DNA from: DATDDB01 sp035260545
Lineage (GTDB): Bacteria > Pseudomonadota > Gammaproteobacteria > Burkholderiales > Gallionellaceae
DNA: 64,000 nucleotides
Reading direction: 5' to 3'
NCBI GenBank assembly: GCA_035260545.1
Contig: DATFUZ010000025.1
Span: 1-64,000 of the forward strand
Notes under the pieces: generated by a model
The model's database searches: none
Seen by the model: the letters and a program-made list of their open reading frames with translations, nothing else
What the model was told of the DNA's origin: nothing
Part shown: positions 52,050 through 60,948 of the stretch, piece by piece
Layout of the letters: each line of letters opens with the position of its first letter
Position numbering within the stretch: position 1 is the stretch's first letter
Program-made: the position numbers and the translations under genes

Positions 52050-52135
52050 TTATAAACACGGAGCAGGGATGGGGTTCGCCAGCAACTGATTGAATTCATG
52101 GTGAGTTGATCAATAACAACCCGAACGGGGGATCA

Positions 52136-52867
52136 ATGGCCGCAATGACTTCCGCGCAACAGATGCCCAGAAGCAATCACCTGTTGGCCGCGCTGCCTGC
52201 GGCCAGCTATGAGCGCATCGCCGCCCACCTGGAGTGCATATCCATGCCGCTGGGTGAAACGCTGTACGAGTCGGGCCGCGCGCCGCATCAAGCCTTTTTT
52301 CCGACAACTGCCATCATCTCCCTGCATCAGGTCATGGAAGATGGCGCGTCTTCCGAATTCGCAAGCGTGGGCAATGAAGGCATGATCGGCCTGCCGCTGG
52401 TCATGGGGGGGCACACGCCCCCGGGCCTCGCCACCGTGTGCGCAGGCGGCGCGGGATACCGCCTGAAGGGACAGGTGCTGGCAGACGCGTTCGAGCACGA
52501 CGCGGCCGTTCGCCGTTTGCTGCTGCGTTACATTCAAGCCCGGCTATCCCAGATCGCCCAGACCGCAGCATGCAACCGCCACCACACCATGGAACAGCAC
52601 ATGTGCCGCTGGCTCCTGGAAATGCTGGATCGCCTGCCGTCGAGAGAGTTGGTCATGACCCAGGAATTGATTGCAGGTATCCTGGGAGTCAGGCGCGAAG
52701 GGATTACCGAGACGGCCGGCGCCCTGCAGCGCGACGGGCTCATCAGCTACCGCCGCGGCCACATCACGGTGGTGAACCGGGAAGGGCTGGAATCCCGAGC
52801 GTGCGAATGCTATCAGGTGGTAAAGGACGAATTTCGGCGCGCGCTCGGTCTATACGCGACCGCCTGA
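52136..52867 (+). CDS. Crp/Fnr-family transcription regulator
   Basis: This 243-residue regulator has an N-terminal cNMP-binding-type barrel (about 25-140) and a C-terminal Crp-type helix-turn-helix (MTQELIAGILGVRREGITETAGALQRDGLISYRRG). The barrel lacks the RxS phosphate-binding motif of CRP, and the N-terminus lacks the Fnr cysteine cluster, so its signal is unknown. The ATG at 52136 preceded by GGGGGA is preferred over an upstream TTG. Proteins of this subgroup are common in alpha- and betaproteobacteria. Confidence 0.88.
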   Translation: MAAMTSAQQMPRSNHLLAALPAASYERIAAHLECISMPLGETLYESGRAPHQAFFPTTAIISLHQVMEDGASSEFASVGNEGMIGLPLVMGGHTPPGLATVCAGGAGYRLKGQVLADAFEHDAAVRRLLLRYIQARLSQIAQTAACNRHHTMEQHMCRWLLEMLDRLPSRELVMTQELIAGILGVRREGITETAGALQRDGLISYRRGHITVVNREGLESRACECYQVVKDEFRRALGLYATA

Positions 52868-52941
52868 GCCCCTACGGGAAATATAATCTATTGATTTGCT
52901 GTGATATAAATGGATTTTCTGGGCTGCAACCTTTTGTCGGC

Positions 52942-52968
52942 CTAGCACTCTAATTGGCAGAGTGCTAA
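52942..52968. promoter_or_regulatory. CIRCE operator upstream of rpoH
   Basis: The inverted repeat (C)TAGCACTC-N9-GAGTGCTAA matches the CIRCE consensus TTAGCACTC-N9-GAGTGCTAA in all but one base, with the exact 9-base spacer. It lies 37 bases before the rpoH ATG. CIRCE is bound by the repressor HrcA. No clear sigma-70 or sigma-32 promoter could be assigned around it. Confidence 0.88.
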
Positions 52969-53005
52969 ACTTAATAAGAAGTCCGTTTTCAAGGAGGCAA
53001 TCACC

Positions 53006-53860
<855 letters not shown>

Positions 53861-54119
53861 TTCATCCCCTTGCCGCCGCTGCGGGGCACGAGCGGACAGC
53901 ACCCGCAGCGCCCGCAATAAGGCGGATGCCGGCGCCGGACGCTGCGCCTGGAGCATACCCGCCAAGGGCCGACACCATGCATTCAGCATACCGGCGAATG
54001 CGCCCCGGCCAGGTTAACGTCGGGAAGAACGCAGGACACCAGGCGCAGGCGTGTTGCCATCACCGCATGTTTCATTCACAATAAACAAAAATCAAGAGGC
54101 CTTCGGCGAATCAGAAATC

Positions 54120-54545
54120 ATGGCATCGACCACCGGTAACGCGGTTTCGCAAGATGCTGCTCAACAGCCTTCCGTGCTGGTGGCCGAAGATGACGAACAA
54201 ATCGCCTTTCTCCTGCAGTTTCTTCTGGAACGCGAAGGCTACCGCGTGGTGCGCGCCACCGACGGTCGCGATGCCTTGCGGCTGATGGGCGAAATTGCCC
54301 CGCCCGCGCTGGTGATTCTCGATATCATGATGCCGTACACCGACGGTTTTGCAGTGCTTGGCGAGATGCGCGCCCGGCCCGGCTGGAAGGAGACGCCTGT
54401 CATCATGCTCACTGCGAGATCCCAGGAGAAGGACATCGTCCGCGCATTCGAGGCCGGCGCCAACGACTACGTTGTCAAGCCGTTCCTGCCGGACGAGTTG
54501 AAAGCGAGAATTCGCCGTCTGCTTCTTTCGCCGCCAAAATCATGA
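54120..54545 (+). CDS. Single-domain response regulator
   Basis: The 141-residue protein is a receiver domain only (about 17-138), with VAEDDEQ, phospho-acceptor Asp in VILDIMMPYTDGF, MLTARS and VVKPF. It has no DNA-binding output. It opens a tightly coupled five-gene unit whose last gene is a membrane histidine kinase, so it is probably phosphorylated by that kinase and acts by protein contact, perhaps on the HEAT-repeat protein or the glycosyltransferase. Its stop overlaps the next ATG by 4 bases. Confidence 0.9.
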   Translation: MASTTGNAVSQDAAQQPSVLVAEDDEQIAFLLQFLLEREGYRVVRATDGRDALRLMGEIAPPALVILDIMMPYTDGFAVLGEMRARPGWKETPVIMLTARSQEKDIVRAFEAGANDYVVKPFLPDELKARIRRLLLSPPKS

Positions 54546-55315
54546 GCCCCATGTATCGCTGGATGCTCCTCGCCCTTCTCGGGGTTCCGCTGTCCGCGCT
54601 GGCCGCCGACCCTGCCCCCGCACTGCCGAATGAGATGGAGGCCGGCTACAGCCGCTATTCGCTCACTAACGGCTACGCCGACTGGGACAGTGCCTACCTC
54701 GATGCTGCCCACCATTTCGGCGAACGTCATTCTGTTTACGGCGAGGTGCAACAGGCAGGCCGGTTCAACCTGGTCGACCGCGAGATTTCCGGGGGCTATT
54801 ACCACCCTCTCGGCCCCAACTGGACTGCACAGATCGAGGCGAGCGCCAGCGCCGAACATCACTTCCTCCCCCAGAATTCCCTTTTTGGCAAATTGCAGGC
54901 CAGCCTGGGCGACGGGTGGGACGTGCAGGCCGGTCTGCGCCACTCGGCGTACACCCTGGCCTCGACCAACACCGGCGTACTGACGGGGGAACGCTATTGG
55001 GGGAGTTTCCGTGCGGCGTATCGTCTGTACCTGTCCAGACTGCAAGGATCAGGTACCGCGGCCAGCCACGTGGGTCAGCTCGCCTATTATTATTCCGAGA
55101 AAAGCCGCGTGACACTTACCGTAGCACGCGGTCGCCAGACCGAAAGCCTGGGCCCCGGCATGGGGGTGCTGCTACTGGATGTGCGCAGCATCAGCCTGAC
55201 CGGCCGCCATTGGCTGAATGCCGCGTGGGCTCTGAGCTTCGAGGCAATTTCCGAAAGTCAGGGAAGCCTGTACACACGGAGAGGTATTCGCCTTGGTCTA
55301 CGCCACGCTTTCTGA
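54542..55315 (+). CDS. YaiO-type outer-membrane beta-barrel protein
   Basis: The 257-residue protein has a signal peptide (MYRWMLLALLGVPLSALAAD). A barrel sequence follows with repeated aromatic-ended strands (ISGGYYHPLGPNWTAQIEASASAEHHFLP, LQASLGDGWDVQAGLRHSAY, RGIRLGLRHAF), matching the YaiO family. In E. coli yaiO lies beside the glycosyltransferase gene yaiP, and here too a GT2 gene is in the same unit. It is probably the outer-membrane exit or anchor for the glycan. Confidence 0.83.
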   Translation: MSPMYRWMLLALLGVPLSALAADPAPALPNEMEAGYSRYSLTNGYADWDSAYLDAAHHFGERHSVYGEVQQAGRFNLVDREISGGYYHPLGPNWTAQIEASASAEHHFLPQNSLFGKLQASLGDGWDVQAGLRHSAYTLASTNTGVLTGERYWGSFRAAYRLYLSRLQGSGTAASHVGQLAYYYSEKSRVTLTVARGRQTESLGPGMGVLLLDVRSISLTGRHWLNAAWALSFEAISESQGSLYTRRGIRLGLRHAF

Positions 55316-56369
55316 GTTTCTTCTGAAGTCGGTTGTCTGGTTCAGCGGCGGCGCACTTGCGCTCATGGTTCTGCTGCTGTTGGAGATCCTGCGCCTGAGA
55401 CTTCGCCTGATCGCCCGCGGGCGGCGCGACCAGGCGTTGATAAAGAAATGGCAGCCCGTCCTCGCCGAAGCGGTTGGCGGCGGGAACCCGGATCTGCCCG
55501 CGCTGGACAAGGAAGACCTGCTGCAGTTCCTCAAGATGTGGAACCATCTTCACGAATCGAGACGAGGTACCGCACGCAAGCACCTGAACATTCTTGCGCT
55601 GCGTCTTGGCATCATGCCATTGCTCCCGCGCCTGCTGCATGGCAAGGACACGGGGAAAAAACTGCTTGCAATCACCACCATCGGCAACCTCCAGGCACAC
55701 GACGAATGGGACACACTGCTCAAAATCTGCCGCGACCCGGACGCCCTGCTGTCCTGGACTGCGGCCCATGCGCTGTTCCAGATCAACGCAAATGCCGCGC
55801 TCCATGACCTGGAGGCGGACCTGACTGACCGCCTCGACTGGCCGGCTGCGCACATCATCGCCCTGCTTGCGGAGGCAGGTACCGATGAAATGTACACGGG
55901 CCTTGCGAACAGGGCCGTCGAGTTCGCTAACACCGGCGGCCCTCAGGGACTTGCCAAATTATACCGCCTGCTCGGGATTCTTCGGGCCGCACCCTACCAG
56001 CACGTCTTACCGGCCATCCATTCCATCCTGCTGCAAACCACAGATGATGAAACACTTGCCCAGTGCATCAAATTTTTGCGCGAGGCCCCGGACCTGGAGC
56101 ATGTGCGGCGCCATGTCGCACACCTCAACTGGGTGGTGCGCCTTCAGGTCGCCCATGCACTCGGCCGTTTCGGCCTGCCCGAGGACATTCCACGGCTCGT
56201 TCTGCTGCTGAGCGACCCTGTATGGTGGGTACGGTACCGCGCCGCACAATCACTGGTCACCCTCACCCACGGGGATACCAACACGCTCACGCAATTGCGT
56301 ACGCAACTGAAGGACAAATTCGCGCTGGACATGCTTACCATGGTGTCCGCAGAAAAGGAAAAGGAATGA
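55293..56369 (+). CDS. Membrane-anchored HEAT-repeat protein
   Basis: This 358-residue protein has one N-terminal membrane helix (WFSGGALALMVLLLLEILRL), then helical HEAT-like repeats (about 100-345; GKKLLAITTIGNLQAHDEWDTLLKICRD, VRLQVAHALGRFGLPEDIPRLVLLLSD, WWVRYRAAQSLVTL). It starts at a TTG (55293) after GGAGAGG, inside the end of the YaiO gene (23-base overlap). Probably a cytoplasmic scaffold that links the regulator to the synthase. It has no enzyme motif. Confidence 0.8.
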   Translation: MVYATLSEFLLKSVVWFSGGALALMVLLLLEILRLRLRLIARGRRDQALIKKWQPVLAEAVGGGNPDLPALDKEDLLQFLKMWNHLHESRRGTARKHLNILALRLGIMPLLPRLLHGKDTGKKLLAITTIGNLQAHDEWDTLLKICRDPDALLSWTAAHALFQINANAALHDLEADLTDRLDWPAAHIIALLAEAGTDEMYTGLANRAVEFANTGGPQGLAKLYRLLGILRAAPYQHVLPAIHSILLQTTDDETLAQCIKFLREAPDLEHVRRHVAHLNWVVRLQVAHALGRFGLPEDIPRLVLLLSDPVWWVRYRAAQSLVTLTHGDTNTLTQLRTQLKDKFALDMLTMVSAEKEKE

Positions 56370-57781
56370 CCGCCTACCTTGATGCCATGGTCAACCTGCA
56401 GTGGTTTTTCCTGCTCTACTTTTTCATCGTAAACAGCAGTTACCTCATGCTCAATGTGCTGGCCTACATCGGCATGCGGCGCCAACTCGGCGGACAAATC
56501 ATGGAAAATATACCGCATGCCTATACGGGCTTCATGCCGCCGGTCTCGGTGCTGGTACCAGCATATAACGAGGCAACGACAATCGCATCGTCCGTACGGT
56601 CTCAATTGCAGTTGACGTATCATGAGTACGAGGTCATCGTGGTCAACGACGGATCGGCTGACAATACGATGGAGGAACTCAAGCGGGAGTTCGATCTGCT
56701 CCCCTTCCCCGAGGCGTACTGGCATAAACTGCCGACGCAAAAGGTGCGCGGCGTATGGCGATCCACGCGCTACCCCAATCTTCGGGTGATCGACAAGGAT
56801 AACGGCGGCAAGGCGGACGCGCTGAATGCCGGGATCAACGCATCGCGCTATCCGCTGTTCTGCGCGGTGGATGCCGATTCGGTGCTGCAGCGCGACAGCC
56901 TGCAGCTCATTGCCCTGCCCTTCGTCGAAGATAACCGCACCATAGCGGTGGGCGGAACGATACGCGTGCTGAATGGTTGCGAGGTGAGCGGAGGCTTTCT
57001 CGGGACGGTAGGCATGCCGCGCACCATGCTGCCGGCGATGCAGATCGTGGAATACTTGCGCGCGTTCCTGTTTGGGCGCCTGGGCTGGTCGGAACTGAAT
57101 GCGATGCTGGTCATCTCCGGCGCGTTCGGCCTGTTCCGCAAATCCGCGGTCATCGAGGCCGGCGGTTATCGAACCGACACGGTCGGCGAGGACATGGAGC
57201 TGGTCATGCGCCTGCACCGCGTGCACCGCCAGCGCGCGATACCCTATCGCATCGTCTACGTGCCCAATCCCGTGTGCTGGACCGAGGTTCCGGAAAGCCT
57301 TGGGGTGCTGAAGAACCAGCGCGCGCGGTGGCAACGCGGCCTCGCGGAAAGCCTGACAAAGAACGTCGGGCTGCTGTTCTGCGTACGCGGCGGCTGGGCC
57401 GGCTGGGTGGCGTTTCCCTTCAATGTGGTGTTCGAATGGCTAGGACCGATAATCGAACTGTCCGGCTATGCGTTCATGATCCTCGGCTTCTGGTATGGCG
57501 CGGTCTCGGGGCACGTATTTCTCGCCTTTAGCCTCGTCGCCGTCATGCTTGGCGTCCTGCAATCGACCAGCGCCTTGCTGCTGGAGGAAATGTCCTTCCA
57601 CCTTTATCCGGAACCGCGCCAGGTGTACACGCTTTTCCTGATTTCGGTGATCGAAAATTTCGGCTACCGCCAGCTGGTTTTGATCTGGCGCATGCAAGGT
57701 CTGTTGCAGTGGATGTTCGGCGTCCGGCCGAAGTGGGGAAAAATGACGCGCTCCGGCAAGTGGAATGATGACAGGTCCTGA
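56366..57781 (+). CDS. Processive GT2 glycosyltransferase (YaiP/BcsA-like)
   Basis: This 471-residue membrane glycosyltransferase has one helix near the N-terminus (LQWFFLLYFFIVNSSYLML), then a GT-A domain (about 55-300) with VVNDGSADNT, CAVDADSVLQ (DxD), TVGEDMEL (acceptor Asp) and NQRARWQRGL (Q-x-x-R-W). Three to four C-terminal helices follow. These motifs are those of processive synthases such as cellulose, PNAG and hyaluronan synthase. No PilZ domain is present, so control probably comes from the neighbouring two-component proteins. 4-base overlap with the HEAT gene. Confidence 0.9.
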   Translation: MTAYLDAMVNLQWFFLLYFFIVNSSYLMLNVLAYIGMRRQLGGQIMENIPHAYTGFMPPVSVLVPAYNEATTIASSVRSQLQLTYHEYEVIVVNDGSADNTMEELKREFDLLPFPEAYWHKLPTQKVRGVWRSTRYPNLRVIDKDNGGKADALNAGINASRYPLFCAVDADSVLQRDSLQLIALPFVEDNRTIAVGGTIRVLNGCEVSGGFLGTVGMPRTMLPAMQIVEYLRAFLFGRLGWSELNAMLVISGAFGLFRKSAVIEAGGYRTDTVGEDMELVMRLHRVHRQRAIPYRIVYVPNPVCWTEVPESLGVLKNQRARWQRGLAESLTKNVGLLFCVRGGWAGWVAFPFNVVFEWLGPIIELSGYAFMILGFWYGAVSGHVFLAFSLVAVMLGVLQSTSALLLEEMSFHLYPEPRQVYTLFLISVIENFGYRQLVLIWRMQGLLQWMFGVRPKWGKMTRSGKWNDDRS

Positions 57782-57795
57782 CCTCCCGACCATGT

Positions 57796-59205
57796 GTGCC
57801 CGACACCATGCTGATACCCAAGGCCCCTGAAGGCGTCGACCTCAAGTATGCAGACGTCATGACACGCGCGGACCTGCGGGAGCAGGCCGATCGTGAACTG
57901 GCGCACCGATCGCTCGGCGGGATATTCTCGTACTTCGTGGTGTGGGTGATCATTTTCGTAACCACCGAGCTCGAACACGCGAATGAGGGCGTGCTGGAAC
58001 TGCTCGGCGTCCCGCTCGCAGGGGCCGCGCTCGGGCGGCTTTATCTGGTGACGAATTTCGCGCGGTTGCATGCGGCCAACCCGCAGCGCTGGCGCTGGCT
58101 GTTTTGCGCGGGCACCATCATCTCCGCCGGGATCTGGGGCGGTGTAGGGGGGCTGGCGCTCGACTACGACGGACTGGGTGCGACGGCGGTAATGGTAATG
58201 CTGCCTACCGCCGGCATCGCCGCGGGTGGTGTTGTTTCGCTGGCGCCGGCGCGCCGCCTCGGCATGATCTTCCTCTCTTTGCTGCTGCTGCCGCCTCTCG
58301 CGGTGACCGCCCTGGGCAAGTCCACCGCCGAACACGGTATTGCGGCGCTGTTCCTCGCCTTTCTCATCGCAATGCTGATCATGTGGCGCAAGCTCCATCT
58401 CGATTACTGGACCGCGCTGGTCACGCGCAACGAGCTGATTCGAGCCAAGGAAGGTGCGGAGGCCGCCGCACTCGCCAAGGGGCAGTTCATTGCAGGCGTG
58501 AGCCATGAACTGCGTACGCCGCTGACCTCCGTAATCGGCGCGCTGGGCATGATTGTGGAATATCCGCCGGACGGCATGCCGCCGGAAGCCATGGTTCTGG
58601 TCGATATGGCCTACCGCAATGGCAAGCGGCTATCCATCCTGGTCAACGACATCCTGGACTTTGAAAAACTCGACGCGCACCGGATGCAATTCAATTTGCA
58701 GCCAGTCGAACTTGCGGCATTTCTCAACCATGCGATTGAGCTCAACGAGATCTATTCGGACCGCTACCAGGTCACCTTCATCCTGCAACCACCGCCTGCG
58801 GGGCTGACCGTGATTGCGGACGAGAGCCGTCTGATGCAGGTCATGACGAATCTGCTGTCCAATGCCGCCAAACACTCGCGCCCCCAGACCGGCGTCCGGA
58901 TCACCGTGCGCAAAACTGCAGACGGGGTGCGCATTTCCGTGATCGACCACGGCCCCGGCGTACCGGACGAATTCAGGCCCCACGTATTCGAGCGATTCGC
59001 GCAGGCGCAGGAGGCGCAGCACGGGAAGAAGGAAGGCACCGGGCTGGGTCTCGCAATCAGCAAGGCGATTATCGAGCAAATGGGAGGGACGATAGGCTTC
59101 GATTCCGTGCACGGACAGGGCGCAACGTTCTGGTTCGAGTTGCCCGCGGTCGAGAACGCAGACAAGCCCGGCAATGCGGCAGACCCCGAAAGCGCGCCAA
59201 ATTGA
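57796..59205 (+). CDS. Membrane sensor histidine kinase
   Basis: This 469-residue kinase has six membrane helices in residues 38-205, then a HisKA domain with the phospho-His in FIAGVSHELRTPLTSVIGALGM. The HATPase domain has NLLSNAAKHS, DHGPGVPDEF and GTGLGLAISKAIIEQMGGTIGF. There is no extracellular or PAS sensor, so the membrane part itself is the likely sensor. The GTG at 57796 was used; an ATG at 57808 is possible. It starts 14 bases after the GT2 gene and closes the five-gene unit. Confidence 0.9.
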   Translation: MPDTMLIPKAPEGVDLKYADVMTRADLREQADRELAHRSLGGIFSYFVVWVIIFVTTELEHANEGVLELLGVPLAGAALGRLYLVTNFARLHAANPQRWRWLFCAGTIISAGIWGGVGGLALDYDGLGATAVMVMLPTAGIAAGGVVSLAPARRLGMIFLSLLLLPPLAVTALGKSTAEHGIAALFLAFLIAMLIMWRKLHLDYWTALVTRNELIRAKEGAEAAALAKGQFIAGVSHELRTPLTSVIGALGMIVEYPPDGMPPEAMVLVDMAYRNGKRLSILVNDILDFEKLDAHRMQFNLQPVELAAFLNHAIELNEIYSDRYQVTFILQPPPAGLTVIADESRLMQVMTNLLSNAAKHSRPQTGVRITVRKTADGVRISVIDHGPGVPDEFRPHVFERFAQAQEAQHGKKEGTGLGLAISKAIIEQMGGTIGFDSVHGQGATFWFELPAVENADKPGNAADPESAPN

Positions 59206-59423
59206 AAGGGCACCCTCCGCTTCAACAAATTAAAAAGGCACCCCCCGATTCACCTTTCCTGGTCCGCAAAATCGCATCTTGTCGCACGGGATTGTTTGGC
59301 TGTCGCGTTGCCTCCGCGACAGCCTCATCCCTCGCTGCGCTCGGGACCGCCTGCGGCGTCCTGCGCGAGCAGTGCTCGCTGGTCGAACCCTGAGACTTCG
59401 TCCACACTCCCGCTTCAACAAAT
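59206..59423. repeat. Duplicated tRNA-Ser flank with palindromes
   Basis: There is no gene here. A 28-base sequence (CCGCTTCAACAAATTAAAAA plus GGCACCCC) occurs twice, perfectly, at 59218-59245 and 59410-59437. A third, weaker copy of its core lies at the end of the kinase gene (about 59198-59216). Between the two perfect copies are several GC-rich hairpins (gctgtcgcg...cgcgacagc, cgcctgcggcg, gcgcgagcagtgctcgc). The copy next to tRNA-Ser is its terminator; the other has lost the pairing arm. Confidence 0.7.
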
Positions 59424-59457
59424 TAAAAAGGCACCCCAAACGGGTGCCTTTTTAATT
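59424..59457 (-). terminator. Terminator of tRNA-Ser
   Basis: AAATTAAAAAGGCACCC-gtttg-GGGTGCCTTTTTAATTT is a nearly symmetric hairpin with T-runs in both directions. It starts immediately after the tRNA-Ser CCA end on the minus strand and may also stop transcription arriving from the kinase operon. Confidence 0.85.
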
Positions 59458-59548
<91 letters not shown>

Positions 59549-59644
59549 AGATGGGCTTGTTACTACGACGGCTACAGCTAATTTGGCCGCCGCCGGAAGG
59601 TGCGCATTCTACCAGCATCGGGACAATGTTTGTAGTTGCGGCGC

Positions 59645-60937
59645 TCAGGCGGCCCGGATGATGTCCATACCGCGCATATAGGGCTTCAATACGGCCGGTA
59701 CGCGGACGCTGCCATCTGCCTGCTGGTAATTTTCCAGGATCGCGACGAGGGTGCGCCCTACCGCAAGCCCGGAGCCATTCAGGGTGTGCACGAGTTCCGG
59801 CTTGCCGGCGGCGTTGCGGAAGCGCGCCTGCATGCGCCGCGCCTGGAAGGCCTCGAAGTTGGAGCAGGACGAGATCTCGCGGTAGGTGTTCTGGGCCGGC
59901 AGCCACACCTCGATGTCGTAGGTCTTGGCGGCGGAAAAACCCATGTCCCCCGCGCACAAGGCCACGACACGGTAGGGCAGCTCCAGGTTCCTGAGAATGG
60001 TCTCGGCGTGACCCAGCAGTTCGTCCAGCATGGCGTAGGACTGCTCGGGGTGCACGATCTGCACCAGTTCCACCTTGTCGAACTGGTGCTGGCGTATCAT
60101 GCCGCGCGTATCGCGCCCATAGGAACCAGCTTCGCTGCGAAAGCACGGCGTGTGCGCCACAAATTTCAGCGGCAGCTTCTCCAAGGCCACGATCTCGTCG
60201 CGCACCATGTTGGTCAGCGGCACCTCGGCCGTCGGAATCAGATAGAAATTCTCCTCGCCCTCACCCATGTGGCGCGGAATGCGGAACAAATCTTCCTCGA
60301 ATTTCGGCAGCTGGCCGGTGCCGCGCATCGAATCGGCGTTGACCATGTACGGCACATAAGTCTCGGTATAGCCGTGCTGTTCGCTGTGCGTGTCCAGCAT
60401 GAACTGCGCCAGCGCGCGGTGCAGGCGCGCCAGTGGACCCTTGAGCAGAGAGAAGCGTGATCCGGCGATCTTTGCAGCGGTCTCGAAATCCAGCCCGCCC
60501 AGGCCTTCGCCTATGCTCACGTGGTCCTGCACCTCGAAATCAAACCGCGGCGGCTCCCCGACGCGGCGCAGTTCGACGTTGTCCGCTTCGGACTTCCCGG
60601 GCGGCACGCTTTCATGCGGCAGGTTGGGGATTCCGGACAGGAAGGCATCCATCTCCTGCAAAATTCCTGGCAGCTCGGCCTCGAGTTGCTTGAGCTCCTC
60701 GCCCAGCTTGCCGACCTCGGCCATGATGCCCGACACGTCCTCGCCCTTGGCCTTGGCCTGGCCGATCTGCTTGGAGGTGGCGTTGCGTCTGGCCTGCAGC
60801 TCCTGGGTGCGCGTCTGCAGGGTCTTGCGCTGCGCTTCCAGTTGCTCGAAACGCGCGGTGTCCAGCGCATAGCCGCGGGCGGCCAGGCGTGTAGCCACGC
60901 CAGCCAGGTCGTTACGCAAAGTCTGTATGTCTAACAT
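59645..60937 (-). CDS. serS: Seryl-tRNA synthetase
   Basis: This class II synthetase is 430 residues long, with an N-terminal coiled-coil arm (about 30-100) that recognises the long variable arm of tRNA-Ser. Motif 2 is FRSEAGSYGRDTRGMIRQHQF and motif 3 is NGSGLAVGRTLVAILENYQ. Full length. It lies between rarA and a tRNA-Ser gene, a suggestive but probably unselected neighbourhood. Confidence 0.97.
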   Translation of the reverse strand: MLDIQTLRNDLAGVATRLAARGYALDTARFEQLEAQRKTLQTRTQELQARRNATSKQIGQAKAKGEDVSGIMAEVGKLGEELKQLEAELPGILQEMDAFLSGIPNLPHESVPPGKSEADNVELRRVGEPPRFDFEVQDHVSIGEGLGGLDFETAAKIAGSRFSLLKGPLARLHRALAQFMLDTHSEQHGYTETYVPYMVNADSMRGTGQLPKFEEDLFRIPRHMGEGEENFYLIPTAEVPLTNMVRDEIVALEKLPLKFVAHTPCFRSEAGSYGRDTRGMIRQHQFDKVELVQIVHPEQSYAMLDELLGHAETILRNLELPYRVVALCAGDMGFSAAKTYDIEVWLPAQNTYREISSCSNFEAFQARRMQARFRNAAGKPELVHTLNGSGLAVGRTLVAILENYQQADGSVRVPAVLKPYMRGMDIIRAA

Positions 60938-60948
60938 TTCCGTTCACT

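Noticed and set aside
53861..54119. Possible small gene between rpoH and the lone receiver
   Set aside because: The open frames there are short, arginine/proline-rich, and overlap the rpoH end in shifted frames. No ribosome site or hairpin stands out.
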